Both the position numbers and the translations under genes were made by a program. A stretch of 64,000 nucleotides of DNA, taken from NCBI GenBank assembly GCA_041747855.1, contig JBGTEJ010000060.1:12693-76692 (forward strand). Direction: 5' to 3'. The notes beneath the pieces are model-generated. The model was not told where the DNA came from. It was given only the letters and a program-made list of their open reading frames with translations, and did no database searches. Each line of letters begins with the position of its first letter. Position 1 is the first letter of the stretch. This document shows, one piece after another, positions 35,217-44,394 of this stretch. The stretch is from ZC4RG35 sp041747855. Lineage in GTDB: Bacteria; Actinomycetota; Acidimicrobiia; Spongiisociales; ZC4RG35.

Positions 35217-36151
35217 CAGTCACCGACCGGCTCGGGCTGATCATCAGGTGGGACTCGAAGCGGGCGCCGACCGCTCGGACGCCCTTTCAGGGTTGCGAGG
35301 GCCACGAGGGCCAGCGCGATCATCGCCAGGTTGACCCCGACCGGGTTGAAGGCGCGACCCAGCAACTCAGGGTCGGTCCATGCGGCGGCACCGAGCAGCC
35401 CGATCATCCCTGCGATGGTCAGGAGGAACGGCCATCGCTGGTTTCTGAACAGGACAACGAGGATGGCAAAGGCGATCTCGAGAAAACCGCTGGCGACTAC
35501 CGCCGCGGTCGCCAGGTCGTCGCCGACTCCCATCCGCAACCAGAAGTCGAGCTCCCCCTGGTCGACCAGAAGCACCTTGGGGACAAGGCCGTGGTAGAAC
35601 CAGACGGAGGCCACACCGGCGATCGCCGCAGTATGGGCGAGGGCCAGATTCCGGGACACCTCCGGGGGGATCCCCTGCTCCAGCCAGATCCTCAGACGGT
35701 CGAAGCTCCAGGCCGTCGCCCAGCCGAAGGTGGGTCGGAACAGCCAGCGATCGACCGCTTTCCCGAACCACCCCCATCTCGACTTGTAGTCGTAGCCGGT
35801 GAGGAACCTGACGCCGTCATCGGTGGGGATGTAGCGCCAATAGCCCGCGCCAGACTCGATGATCGACCGGCGATCGTCAGCCCAGAACTTGAGGCCCGAC
35901 CACTGCGTCCCGTCGGGCCGGTCCCGTTCCCCGAGAGACTCGCCGGTGCCGGCGATGGTGACTCCGGGGAAGATCTTGGTGGCGTAGGTGAACCGTTGCG
36001 GTTCTCCCTCCTGGCGCGGCTGGTAGTCGATCCGCCCGAAGCGGACATCCCAACGCTGATGAACGGCTGGCTCCTGGGTGGCCTCCCAGAGTCGCTCGAT
36101 GGGGGCGCGGATTCTCGACTCCACATAGATTGTTCGTCGCCGCCTGGCCAT
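35213..36151 (-). CDS. SRPBCC domain fused to DoxX-like membrane domain
   Basis: The first 150 residues form a START-like domain (RRTIYVESRIRAPIERLW, VHQRWDVRFGRIDYQP). The second half has four hydrophobic helices of the DoxX-like family, with LEIAFAILVVLF and LTIAGMIGLLGAAAW. The ATG at 36151 matches the usual start of the domain; an ATG at 36178 would overlap the vapC stop (ATGA) and remains possible. The partner DUF4166 gene follows. A role in membrane or lipid handling is inferred only. Confidence 0.75.
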   Translation of the reverse strand: MARRRRTIYVESRIRAPIERLWEATQEPAVHQRWDVRFGRIDYQPRQEGEPQRFTYATKIFPGVTIAGTGESLGERDRPDGTQWSGLKFWADDRRSIIESGAGYWRYIPTDDGVRFLTGYDYKSRWGWFGKAVDRWLFRPTFGWATAWSFDRLRIWLEQGIPPEVSRNLALAHTAAIAGVASVWFYHGLVPKVLLVDQGELDFWLRMGVGDDLATAAVVASGFLEIAFAILVVLFRNQRWPFLLTIAGMIGLLGAAAWTDPELLGRAFNPVGVNLAMIALALVALATLKGRPSGRRPLRVPPDDQPEPVGDW

Positions 36152-36174
36152 CGGGATGACGATAGGAGGGCGGA

Positions 36175-36603
36175 TCATCCCCGGAGCGGGTTGACAACAC
36201 GGAGGTCGAACCTGCTGAAGTCGCGGTCGACCGACCAAAGCTCGGTGACTCCCCCCGACAGGCACATGCTGGCCACCCGGGCGTCGTGGACCTTCGGCCC
36301 GACTGCGCCGGAGACGACCATCGGGGCGAGCCTGCCCCAATGACCGGGGCCCTCACCGAGAACGACCACCGTCGGAGAGTCCAGCCAGGCTTCGACCTGG
36401 GTGACGGCGGATTCAGCGGGAGTGGGAGGGGAGTAGATGCGGGGATGTGTGACCACCGCCAGGAACTCGTGGATGCAGGGCCACGGCAGCGCCCACTGCC
36501 GGTTCCCTTCCGCCAGCGACCTGACCACACCCAGAGCGGCCACGTGTAACTCGGAGTCCGCCCGGTGGGAGTAGACGAGGATGTTGGTGTCTACCGCGAT
36601 CAA
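36175..36603 (-). CDS. vapC: VapC-type PIN-domain toxin
   Basis: The 142-residue PIN-domain RNase starts MIAVDTNILVYSHR with the first acidic residue, has CIHEFLAVV with the Glu, VHDARVASM with Asp-Ala and WSVDRDFSRF with the last acids, so the metal site is complete. The start overlaps vapB by 4 bp. It would cleave RNA when the antitoxin is lost. Confidence 0.88.
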   Translation of the reverse strand: MIAVDTNILVYSHRADSELHVAALGVVRSLAEGNRQWALPWPCIHEFLAVVTHPRIYSPPTPAESAVTQVEAWLDSPTVVVLGEGPGHWGRLAPMVVSGAVGPKVHDARVASMCLSGGVTELWSVDRDFSRFDLRVVNPLRG

Positions 36604-36842
36604 CCGCCGCGTCCCTCGTAGATCAATTCCCTGATCAGCGACCAGTCGCCCTCGGCGACGCCCGGCTGGACACCGTCACCCCGGAACGAGGCGTCGGGCA
36701 TCCGGTATGTGTCCCTCATCCGGCCAGCCAGCTCCCGTCGCAGGCCCGACTCGATCAGCTCCCGAAGGGTCAACCCGTCGGTCGCCGCCACCCTCTTGGC
36801 CTGGGTCAGCAGGTCCTCAGCGATCTCGACGGTTGTCTTCAT
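36600..36842 (-). CDS. vapB: VapB-type antitoxin
   Basis: The 80-residue protein begins MKTTVEIAEDLLTQAKRVA and LTLRELIESGLRREL, a ribbon-helix-helix DNA-binding domain, followed by a flexible C-terminus that would bind the toxin. The ATG at 36842 is chosen. The frame upstream is open but carries no conserved sequence. It is coupled to vapC by ATGA and probably represses its own promoter. Confidence 0.85.
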   Translation of the reverse strand: MKTTVEIAEDLLTQAKRVAATDGLTLRELIESGLRRELAGRMRDTYRMPDASFRGDGVQPGVAEGDWSLIRELIYEGRGG

Positions 36843-36881
36843 ATGGGTCACTGTAGCGCTCGACCCATAGTTATAGGTCGA
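36843..36881 (-). promoter_or_regulatory. vapB promoter with two inverted repeats
   Basis: Two nested inverted repeats lie directly upstream of vapB: ATGGGTC/GACCCAT (36843-36849 and 36862-36868) and TCGACC/GGTCGA (36860-36865 and 36876-36881). A minus-strand TATAAC (36875-36870) could be the -10 box. The layout suits autorepression by VapB or VapBC. Confidence 0.45.
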
Positions 36882-36910
36882 CGAACCCAGGCACGACCGC
36901 ACGAAACCCC

Positions 36911-36939
36911 TTTACCCGAATTGGTCTATTGGGTATGCT
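36911..36939 (+). promoter_or_regulatory. promoter of the third toxin-antitoxin-like pair
   Basis: TTTACC (36911-36916) and TATGCT (36934-36939) are separated by 17 bp. The start codon at 36947 is 7 nt after the -10, so a leaderless or near-leaderless transcript is likely. Confidence 0.5.
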
Positions 36940-36946
36940 GAAGGAC

Positions 36947-37198
36947 ATGGATCAGGTTCTCGTGGAACTCGACGGTCGGCGCCGCGTCAGTCTTGGCAAG
37001 GTCGGCCGGCCCGAACACACCCGCTATCTCGTGAGCGAGGAGCCGGACGGATCCCTGGTCCTGACCCCTGCGGTGGTGCTCAGCGAAACGGAGGCGAACC
37101 TGCTCTCCAATCGGGCACTGGTCGACAGGATCGAGACCAACCGACGTAACCCCGAGCGTCTTGTGAAGCGTGAGCGCCACAGGACGCGCAATGGCTGA
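36947..37198 (+). CDS. putative antitoxin, AbrB/SpoVT-like
   Basis: The 83-residue protein begins MDQVLVELDGRRRVSLGKVG, a short beta-hairpin pattern like swapped-hairpin AbrB antitoxins, and ends in a strongly basic tail (NPERLVKRERHRTRNG). It overlaps the next gene by 8 bp, which is a common antitoxin-toxin arrangement. No family is assigned with certainty; the call rests on size and pairing. Confidence 0.55.
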   Translation: MDQVLVELDGRRRVSLGKVGRPEHTRYLVSEEPDGSLVLTPAVVLSETEANLLSNRALVDRIETNRRNPERLVKRERHRTRNG

Positions 37199-37469
37199 CC
37201 TCTACTTCGACCCGGAGGCGGATGCGACTCTGACCGCACTCGAGGCGGACAAGACCCGTCAGGATCTCGCCGACAGGGTCAGTGAGACCCTCGACACACT
37301 CGAAAGAGAACCGGACAACCCGACGGTCCGGCGCCGCCGATTTCAGATCGGTCTCTGGGGCATCCCCGTTTCAGGATCGGGTGAGGACTGGATAATCCTC
37401 TGGGAACCCCACCCTGAGCTAGCCGACGCCATCGTGGTCCACCACGTCGGCCCGGCCTCGTTCGCCTGA
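37191..37469 (+). CDS. putative RelE/ParE-like toxin
   Basis: The 92-residue protein begins MADLYFDPEADATLTAL and contains RRRRFQIGLWGIPV and DWIILWEPHPELADAIVVHHVG, which follow the small RelE/ParE pattern of a helical start and a basic beta-sheet (R-x-F-x-x-G-L-W-G-I-x-V). It overlaps the putative antitoxin gene by 8 bp. Family assignment is by shape and context. Confidence 0.55.
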   Translation: MADLYFDPEADATLTALEADKTRQDLADRVSETLDTLEREPDNPTVRRRRFQIGLWGIPVSGSGEDWIILWEPHPELADAIVVHHVGPASFA

Positions 37470-37483
37470 GCTGGACCTGGGGT

Positions 37484-37834
37484 CTAGCTCTCGTCTTCTA
37501 CTTCGGGTTCTTCTTCGGCCGGAGCCGTTGCTGCCAGCTCTTGGGCGACCGCCTTGGCGGCCCCCTGGTCCTCGGCGATGCGGGCCCGGTCGGTGATGAG
37601 GGTGACCTGGTTGTTGAGCACCTGGATGAAGCCACCGTGGACCCCGATGGTGGTTCTCTTACCTGACTCTTCCTCGATCTCGACCGCTCCGGTCGACAGA
37701 GTCCCCATCAGCGGTTCATGGTCGGCCATGATCCCCAACTCGCCTTCAGGGGTACGGGCGATGACGATGGTCGCCATCCCACTCCATACAGTCGCCTCCG
37801 GCGAGACCACATCGACCTGGAAGGCCCTGGGCAT
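37484..37834 (-). CDS. atpC: ATP synthase epsilon subunit
   Basis: The 116-residue protein has the epsilon beta-sandwich FQVDVVSPEATVWSG and GELGIMADHEPLMGTL. The C-terminal helical part is short and ends in an acidic tail. It is the last gene of the atp operon; 44 bp separate it from atpD. Confidence 0.94.
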   Translation of the reverse strand: MPRAFQVDVVSPEATVWSGMATIVIARTPEGELGIMADHEPLMGTLSTGAVEIEEESGKRTTIGVHGGFIQVLNNQVTLITDRARIAEDQGAAKAVAQELAATAPAEEEPEVEDES

Positions 37835-37878
37835 CTAGATGACCTCTGACGAACGCAATCGGGCGAAGTCGGCCACCA

Positions 37879-39303
37879 TCAAGCAGCCGCGTCTTTCAAA
37901 CCGGCGGCCTTCTTCTCGACGTCTTCACGACCACCGACCATGTAGAACGCCTGCTCCGGATACTGATCCATCTCGCCGTCGATAAGAGCACGGAACGAGA
38001 GAATGGTCTCGTCACGTGGGGTGTAGATACCGACCTGACCGGTGAACTGCTCGGCCACGAACATCGGCTGGGCGAGGAAACGCTGGATTCGACGGGCCCG
38101 TCCCACCACCAGCTTGTCGTCCTCAGAGAGCTCATCGATACCGAGGATGGCGATGATGTCCTGGAGGTCCTTGTACCTCTGGAGGATCCGCTGGACCTCG
38201 GTGGCCACGAAATAGTGCTCTTCGCCGACGATCTGGGGATCGAGGGCACGGCTGGTCGAGTCCAAAGGGTCCACTGCGGGGTAGATGCCCAAGGCAGTCA
38301 GCGGTCGTGACAGCACCGTGGTGGCGTCCAGGTGGGCGAAGGCGGTGTGCGGGGCCGGGTCGGTGATGTCGTCAGCCGGCACGTAGATGGCCTGGAGCGA
38401 AGTGATGGACCGGCCCTTCAGCGAGGTGATCCGCTCCTGAAGAGAACCCATCTCGTCGGCCAGGTTCGGCTGGTACCCCACCTCCGAAGGCATCCGCCCG
38501 AGGAGGGTCGAGACCTCAGACCCGGCCTGGGTGAACCGGAAGATGTTGTCGATGAAGAGCAGCACGTCCTGGTTCTGGACGTCACGGAAGTACTCGGCCA
38601 TGGTCAGCGCTGAGAGGGCGACCCGGAGACGCACCCCCGGCGGCTCGTCCATCTGACCGAACACGAGGGCGGCCTTCTCTATGACCCCGGTCTCCTGCAT
38701 CTCCAGATAGAGGTCGTTCCCCTCGCGGGTCCGCTCCCCCACACCGGCGAAAACCGAGACACCACCATGCTGGGTGGCGACACGGTTGATCATCTCCTGG
38801 ATGAGGACGGTCTTGCCCACGCCGGCACCACCGAACAAACCGATCTTGCCACCCTGAAGGTAAGGGCAGATCAGGTCGAGGACCTTGATCCCGGTCTCGA
38901 ACACTGTCTTTTGTGGTTCGACATCCTCGAACGCGGGCGCGGACCGATGGATCGGCCAGCGGGGATCGGAGAAGTCCTGGTCGGGAGCGTCGAGGCAGTC
39001 GCCCCAAACGTTGAAGATGTGACCCAGCGTCTGGTCGCCAACGGGGACCGTGATCGGCGAGCCGGTGTCGACCACCCTGGCGCCACGGACCAGACCGTCG
39101 GTCGGTGCCAGGGCGATGGCCCGAATCCTCGAGTCACCGAGATGCTGAGCGACCTCGGCCAGAACCTTCTTCTCCTCGCCTCCCAGCGTGAAGTAGATCT
39201 CGATGGCGTTGAGGATCTCGGGGAGACCGTCCGGCGGGAACTCGACGTCCACCACAGGGCCGGCCACCTTGATGATCCGACCTACACCTTTACCTTCGCT
39301 CAT
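37879..39303 (-). CDS. atpD: ATP synthase beta subunit
   Basis: The 474-residue catalytic subunit has the Walker A GGAGVGKTVLIQEM, GERTREGNDLYLEM with the catalytic Glu, LLFIDNIFRFTQAGSEVS (Walker B) and the signature PAVDPLDSTS. The ATG at 39303 gives the usual start SEGKGVGRIIKVAGPVVDV. It is the most strongly conserved gene of the operon and a good marker for phylogenetic placement. Confidence 0.98.
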   Translation of the reverse strand: MSEGKGVGRIIKVAGPVVDVEFPPDGLPEILNAIEIYFTLGGEEKKVLAEVAQHLGDSRIRAIALAPTDGLVRGARVVDTGSPITVPVGDQTLGHIFNVWGDCLDAPDQDFSDPRWPIHRSAPAFEDVEPQKTVFETGIKVLDLICPYLQGGKIGLFGGAGVGKTVLIQEMINRVATQHGGVSVFAGVGERTREGNDLYLEMQETGVIEKAALVFGQMDEPPGVRLRVALSALTMAEYFRDVQNQDVLLFIDNIFRFTQAGSEVSTLLGRMPSEVGYQPNLADEMGSLQERITSLKGRSITSLQAIYVPADDITDPAPHTAFAHLDATTVLSRPLTALGIYPAVDPLDSTSRALDPQIVGEEHYFVATEVQRILQRYKDLQDIIAILGIDELSEDDKLVVGRARRIQRFLAQPMFVAEQFTGQVGIYTPRDETILSFRALIDGEMDQYPEQAFYMVGGREDVEKKAAGLKDAAA

Positions 39304-39343
39304 GTTCTTGGCTCCATGTTTGGCTGATTTGGGAAGACGGGGC

Positions 39344-40228
39344 TCACTTGGCCTCCGCCAAAGCTTCGGCACCACCGACGATCTCGGTGATGGCAGTTGT
39401 GATCTCGGCCTGACGGGCACGGTTGGCCTGCACTCTCAGACCCTTGATCAACTCTTCCGCGTTGTCGGTGGCCGCCTTCATCGCCCGACGACGGGCACTG
39501 TGCTCCGAGGCGGAAGCTTCCAACAGCACGTTGAACACGATCGCCTCCACATACATCGGGAGGAGACGGTTGAGGATCACTTCCGGTGACGGCTCGAACT
39601 CGTAGGCAACCCTCGATGCGACCTCGTCGGCCTCCATCTCGGGCCGGGTCACAGGGAGCACTTCCATTCCGGTTGGGGCCTGTGTCATTGCCGACTGGAA
39701 TCTCGTGTAGAAGGCCTCGAGGGCGTCGATCCTCTTGTCGGCGTAGGCCACCATCACGGTTCTGGCGATGGCCCGGGCGTCGCCATAACCGGGAGTGTCG
39801 GTCACCCCCAGATAGGCCTGCTCGATCCGATAGCCGCGGTAGCGGAAGTAGGACTGGGCCTTCTTGCCGACGGCATAGATGATGACGTCCTTGCCCTCTT
39901 TGGCCAGTTGGTGGATCCGCACCTCGGCCATTCGGATGATGTTCGAGGCATAGGCACCGGCCAGACCGCGATCCGAGGAGACGACCAGGACACCGACCGT
40001 CTTCTGGTCCCGGCGCTGGAGGAGAGAGTGGGAACTGCCGGCACCGGCGGCCCCCACGTTCTTGATCACCTCGATCAACTTCTCGGTGTAGGGCTTGGAC
40101 CCGATAACGCGGGCCTGTGCCTTGGGAATGCGACTGGCCGCGATCAACTCCATGGCGCGGGTGATCTTCTTCGTCGCCTCGACGCTCTTGATCCGGCGTC
40201 GGGTGTCTCGCAGTGCGGCGCTGGCCAC
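39344..40228 (-). CDS. atpG: ATP synthase gamma subunit
   Basis: The 294-residue central stalk subunit has the terminal helices of the family: RDTRRRIKSVEATKKITRAMELIAAS at the N-terminus (residues 7-32) and RRRAMKAATDNAEELI near the C-terminus, plus SSDRGLAGAYASNI. It lies between atpA and atpD, as usual. Confidence 0.97.
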   Translation of the reverse strand: MASAALRDTRRRIKSVEATKKITRAMELIAASRIPKAQARVIGSKPYTEKLIEVIKNVGAAGAGSSHSLLQRRDQKTVGVLVVSSDRGLAGAYASNIIRMAEVRIHQLAKEGKDVIIYAVGKKAQSYFRYRGYRIEQAYLGVTDTPGYGDARAIARTVMVAYADKRIDALEAFYTRFQSAMTQAPTGMEVLPVTRPEMEADEVASRVAYEFEPSPEVILNRLLPMYVEAIVFNVLLEASASEHSARRRAMKAATDNAEELIKGLRVQANRARQAEITTAITEIVGGAEALAEAK

Positions 40229-40234
40229 TGAGAG

Positions 40235-41770
40235 TTAGCCCTCGCTCCCGGTGAATGTCTCCTTGAATGCGCTCACCGCATCCGCCATCGAGCCGTCCTC
40301 GGGGAGCTTTCCGGTGTCCCTGATTCCGGCCAGAACGTTCGAGTAACGGGCCTTGGCGAACTCCCGAAGCTCCGACTCGAAGCGACGGACGTCCTTGACC
40401 GGGACATCATCCATGTGACCTTCGGTGACCGCGAACAAGACCAGCACCTGCTCCTCGACCGGTACCGGGTCGAACTGGGGCTGCTTGAGCACTTCGACCA
40501 CCCGACGACCCCTCTCCAGCTGAGCGAGGGAGGAGGAGTCGAGCTCGGACCCGAATTCGGCGAAAGCTGCCAATTCTCGGAACTGGGCCAGGTTGAGACG
40601 GAGAGGACCGGAGATCTTCTTCATCGCCGAGATCTGGGCGTTTCCACCCACCCGGGACACCGACTCACCGGCGTTCAGCGCTGGTCGGACACCCTGGAAG
40701 AACAGGTCCGTCTCGAGGAAGCACTGACCGTCGGTGATCGAGATCACATTGGTGGGGATGTACGCCGAGATGTCCCCCGCCTTGGTCTCGATGACCGGGA
40801 GCCCGGTGAGGCTCCCCCCGCCCAGTTCCTCAGAGAGACGGGCGCAACGCTCGAGGAGGCGGGAGTGGAGGTAGAACACATCACCCGGGTACGCCTCACG
40901 GCCGGGCGGGCGACGGAGAAGCAGGGATATCTCGCGATAGGCGACCGCCTGCTTGGAGAGGTCGTCGAAGATGACCAGAGCATGCTCGCCCTTGTACATC
41001 CAGTGCTGGCCGATGGCCGACCCGGTATAGGGGGCGTACATCTGGAGGGCTGGTGCGTCTGAGGCGGCGGCGTTGACCACCACCGTGTACTCCATCGCGC
41101 CCTTCTCACGGAGGGTGGCGACGACTTCGGCGACGGTGGAGGCCTTCTGCCCGATCGCCACATAGATGCACTTGACCGCCTTGTCGGTACCCCAGAACTG
41201 CTTCTGGTTGATGATGGTGTCGACGAGGAGCGCGGTCTTGCCGGTCTGACGGTCGCCGATGATCAACTGACGCTGACCCCTCCCGATCGGGGTCATCGAG
41301 TCGATCGCCTTGATCCCGGTCTGAAGTGGCTGGGTCACCGGCTGACGTTCTACGACGGAAGGCGCCTGGGTCTCCAGTAGTCGCCGCTCGGTGGTGTTGA
41401 TCGGGCCCTGACCATCGATGGGGTTTCCCAGGGCGTCGATGACACGGCCAAGGAGGGCGTCACCCACGGGGACCGAGAGAACGGTCCCGGTCTGCTTGAC
41501 CGGATGGCCCTCCTCTATGTGGTTGTACTCGCCCAGGAAGACGACACCGAGATCGTCTTCGTCGATATTGAGGGCGACCCCCATCAGACCACCCGGGAAC
41601 TCCAGGAGCTCCGAAGCCATGGCCCCAGGAAGCCCTTCTACTCTCGCCACACCGTCGGCGACGGAAGCCACATAGCCAACCGTCTCCTTTTCCATCCCCG
41701 GTTCCCACCCTGCCAGGCGGGCCTTGAGTGACTCGGTGATCTGATCGGCAGTGATTGTCAGTTCAGACAT
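40235..41770 (-). CDS. atpA: ATP synthase alpha subunit
   Basis: The 511-residue non-catalytic nucleotide-binding subunit has GDRQTGKTALLVDTI (Walker A), ALVIFDDLSKQAVAYRE and the signature PALNAGESVSRVGG. The N-terminus is typical. It starts 8 bp after the atpH stop. Confidence 0.98.
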   Translation of the reverse strand: MSELTITADQITESLKARLAGWEPGMEKETVGYVASVADGVARVEGLPGAMASELLEFPGGLMGVALNIDEDDLGVVFLGEYNHIEEGHPVKQTGTVLSVPVGDALLGRVIDALGNPIDGQGPINTTERRLLETQAPSVVERQPVTQPLQTGIKAIDSMTPIGRGQRQLIIGDRQTGKTALLVDTIINQKQFWGTDKAVKCIYVAIGQKASTVAEVVATLREKGAMEYTVVVNAAASDAPALQMYAPYTGSAIGQHWMYKGEHALVIFDDLSKQAVAYREISLLLRRPPGREAYPGDVFYLHSRLLERCARLSEELGGGSLTGLPVIETKAGDISAYIPTNVISITDGQCFLETDLFFQGVRPALNAGESVSRVGGNAQISAMKKISGPLRLNLAQFRELAAFAEFGSELDSSSLAQLERGRRVVEVLKQPQFDPVPVEEQVLVLFAVTEGHMDDVPVKDVRRFESELREFAKARYSNVLAGIRDTGKLPEDGSMADAVSAFKETFTGSEG

Positions 41771-41778
41771 CAGTACTC

Positions 41779-42312
41779 CTAACGCGCCTTGACGGCTTGA
41801 CGCAGCTCGTCGACCCTGCGGGCGATCGAGCCATCGATAACGGTGTCGCCGACCCTGGCGACCAATCCTCCGATGACCGACGGATCGACCATCACCTTGA
41901 CTTCCACGTTCTTGCCGGTGGCGCGGCCCAGTGCCACGGCCAGCTTGTCGATCGTTGCCTGGTCGAGGGGCACCGCACTGCGGACCTCAGCAACGGCCTT
42001 GTCACGCGAAGCGGCCGCAGTCTCTGTCAATGACCTGGCGATGGCGGGAAGGTCGGAAGCGTGACCCTGACCAACTATGAGTTGGACCAGGCCCACGGTG
42101 AGGGTTGAGGCCCTCCCACCAATCAGGTCGTCGATGACACCTTGCTTCCTGTCGTATGGCAGCAATGGGTCGGTCAGAGTCGAGCGAAGCTCCGGTGTGC
42201 TGCCGAGGGCGTTGGCGACTGTCAGCAACTCGCTCTCGACACGTTCGGACTCGTCTTCGGCCCTGGCCAGCTCGAAGATGGCGCTGGCATATCCGGAGAT
42301 ACGGTCGGTCAA
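41779..42312 (-). CDS. atpH: ATP synthase delta subunit
   Basis: The 177-residue peripheral stalk subunit has the N-terminal helical domain (YASAIFELARAEDE), a central LTDPLLPYDRKQGVIDDL and the C-terminal VDPSVIGGLVARVGDTVIDGS, which is the family signature. It is 1 bp from atpF. Confidence 0.94.
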   Translation of the reverse strand: MTDRISGYASAIFELARAEDESERVESELLTVANALGSTPELRSTLTDPLLPYDRKQGVIDDLIGGRASTLTVGLVQLIVGQGHASDLPAIARSLTETAAASRDKAVAEVRSAVPLDQATIDKLAVALGRATGKNVEVKVMVDPSVIGGLVARVGDTVIDGSIARRVDELRQAVKAR

Positions 42313-42313
42313 C

Positions 42314-42865
42314 TCAGATCCTCTCCAGGTCGGCGAGGTAACGATCGATCAGGGCCTGGTGCGCGTCGGCGTCCAGCGATTCCCCGACGATCTTGCCGGC
42401 CAGGTCGACCGAAATGTCACCAACCTGGCTACGCGCGTCGGCGAGGGCTCGCGACTTCTCTGAGGCCGCCTCCTCACGGGCTTTCGCCCGAATCTTCTCG
42501 GCGTCGACTTCGGCCTTCGCCACCAGATCAGCACGGAGCTGATCGGCCGAGGCCCTGGCCTCTTCGAGGATCCGGTTGCCTTCCGACTTGGACTCGGCGA
42601 GCTGCTTCTTGTAATCGTTGAGCAGACTCTCCGCCTCAGTTTTGGCCTTCTCGGCAGCGGTGTACTCACCGGCGATCGCCTTCTGTCGCATCTCCATGGT
42701 CTCGCTCAGCTTCGGCCAGACCCACTTCCTCACGAAGAAGAAGACCAGTCCGAATGCGATGACACCCGCGATGAGCTCGGTCCAGTGCGGCAGCAACAGT
42801 TCGACGGCGCTGCTTTCGCCCTCCGTGGCGGCGTACACGAACGTCGGTGTTTCCAGCATGATCAA
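42314..42865 (-). CDS. atpF: ATP synthase subunit b
   Basis: The 183-residue protein has one N-terminal transmembrane helix (IAGVIAFGLVFFFVRKWVWP) and a long charged helix rich in Ala, Glu and Lys that forms the stator stalk. It starts within the last codons of atpE (4-bp overlap). A second ATG two codons in is also possible. Confidence 0.94.
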   Translation of the reverse strand: MIMLETPTFVYAATEGESSAVELLLPHWTELIAGVIAFGLVFFFVRKWVWPKLSETMEMRQKAIAGEYTAAEKAKTEAESLLNDYKKQLAESKSEGNRILEEARASADQLRADLVAKAEVDAEKIRAKAREEAASEKSRALADARSQVGDISVDLAGKIVGESLDADAHQALIDRYLADLERI

Positions 42866-43143
42866 CCAGCCAGGAAGAAGACCACGAACCCGATCAGGGC
42901 AAGGGCTTCGGAGAGTGCCATTCCGATGAACATGTTGGTCCGCAGCATGCCGGCGACCTCAGGTTGACGTGCCATCGCCTGTACCGCGTTACCGGCGACG
43001 ATGCCCACACCAATCCCCGGGCCGATGGCGGCGAGGCCATAGCCGATGGCGGCCAGACCACTACCGACGTTGCCGGTCACACCCGGAGCCTCCTGCGCAA
43101 GGATCTGCGCGGAGACAGCCAGTGTGCCTAGTAGTGCTTCCAT
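42862..43143 (-). CDS. atpE: ATP synthase subunit c
   Basis: The 93-residue protein has two transmembrane helices with GYGLAAIGPGIGVGIVAG, the polar loop ARQPE and the proton-carrying Glu in IGMALSEALALIGFVV. The pattern is that of a proton-type, not a sodium-type, ring (no Gln/Ser/Thr ligand set is evident). The N-terminus is longer than in E. coli. Confidence 0.95.
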   Translation of the reverse strand: MEALLGTLAVSAQILAQEAPGVTGNVGSGLAAIGYGLAAIGPGIGVGIVAGNAVQAMARQPEVAGMLRTNMFIGMALSEALALIGFVVFFLAG

Positions 43144-43177
43144 TTGAGTTTCCCTCTTTCCTTGTCTGGTTTCTCGA

Positions 43178-43990
43178 TCAGTGCGCCGGGTGCAGCGAGC
43201 TTTCGATGTACACGGCGGAGAGCAAAGTGAAGATGTAGGCCTGGAGGAACAGGATCAACAGCTCCAGAGTGAAGATCGCCATCCCGAAGATGAACCACAG
43301 CGGGCCGACGACGAAACCTTGAACCGGACCGATCATCCCGGTGGCGGCCGCGTAGACGAAGAACACGCCCGAGCCGAGGAGCAGCGCCAGCATGGTGTGA
43401 CCGGCGACCAGGTTGGCAAACAACCGGAGGGCAAGCGAGAACGGGCGGACGATCAGGACCGAGACGAACTCGATGAGACCGATCAGCGGCTTGAGGGCGG
43501 TCGGGACCCCCGGTGGCCATAGGAGGTGTCCCAGATACCCGAGCCCCTGCTTCTTGAAGCCCATGAACACGAAGATGAAATAGGTGGCCAGCGAGAGGAT
43601 CAAGGGGATTGCCATGCGCGATCCGATCGGAAACATGATGAACGGTGTGATCCCGAAGAAGTTGCCGACCAGGATGAACATGAAGAGTGAGAGCAGGAAC
43701 GGGGCGTAGCGTTCGCCACCTGGGCCGATCACTCCTACCGCGATGTCGTTTCGGACCAGGTTGACCAGACCTTCGACCGCCATGCCAAACCTGGTTGGGA
43801 CCAGTCGTGGCTTCCGGTAGGCGAAGTAGAGAAGCCCGATTACGACGACAGCGGCCAGGAGGATGTAAATGACCGTGCGGCTCCACTCCCCGAAGATGGC
43901 TGGGAGCTGGAACAGTTCGAGAATGTTGCCGGGAATGCACAACGGCTGCTCGGTTGGCTCACACGAAAAAGCCAGGATCATTCCGTCCAC
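43178..43990 (-). CDS. atpB: ATP synthase subunit a
   Basis: The 270-residue membrane subunit has the conserved stator Arg in RPFSLALRLFANLVAGH and the helices FLLSLFMFILVGNFFGI and LLILFLQAYIFTLLSAVYI that line the half-channels. Its start overlaps the atpI-like gene by 13 bp. Confidence 0.96.
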   Translation of the reverse strand: MDGMILAFSCEPTEQPLCIPGNILELFQLPAIFGEWSRTVIYILLAAVVVIGLLYFAYRKPRLVPTRFGMAVEGLVNLVRNDIAVGVIGPGGERYAPFLLSLFMFILVGNFFGITPFIMFPIGSRMAIPLILSLATYFIFVFMGFKKQGLGYLGHLLWPPGVPTALKPLIGLIEFVSVLIVRPFSLALRLFANLVAGHTMLALLLGSGVFFVYAAATGMIGPVQGFVVGPLWFIFGMAIFTLELLILFLQAYIFTLLSAVYIESSLHPAH

Positions 43991-44394
43991 TCGAGTTCCC
44001 TTTCTCTACCTTTTGCCACAGCTACCGCCTCCGCTCCTATCAAGATCAGATAGGCCACCACCGCGGTCAATCCGAACGCCAAGCGATCGATCGGCACCAG
44101 TCTGGCCACAACCAGCATTGTCAGAGTCAACAGACCGAGCCGCAGAAGGAAACCGACGATGGCGGCGGCATGATAAACCTGAAGACTGATTCTGGCGGAA
44201 ATCGAGAGGATCCATCCGGCCAACAGGAAGTTCCCGATCACTACTGCCACTCCCAAAGCAGAGCTCCACGCACCGTCAGTTCCCCTGGTCAGCCAGAAGA
44301 TCGCGACCAGGACGGGAGCCACATAGATCGCCCGGGCGACGGTGTGTCGTGCAAGCACCATCTCGACACCGAGGGTCTGAGGTCCGCTGGTCAC
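43978..44394 (-). CDS. ATP synthase-associated membrane protein (AtpI-like)
   Basis: The 138-residue protein has four hydrophobic helices and ends in a short basic-acidic tail (KGRERELEWTE). Position and topology match AtpI, which in other bacteria helps assemble the c-ring or import magnesium. The GTG at 44394 overlaps the atpZ stop (GTGA). Sequence alone would not identify it; the call depends on context. Confidence 0.7.
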   Translation of the reverse strand: MTSGPQTLGVEMVLARHTVARAIYVAPVLVAIFWLTRGTDGAWSSALGVAVVIGNFLLAGWILSISARISLQVYHAAAIVGFLLRLGLLTLTMLVVARLVPIDRLAFGLTAVVAYLILIGAEAVAVAKGRERELEWTE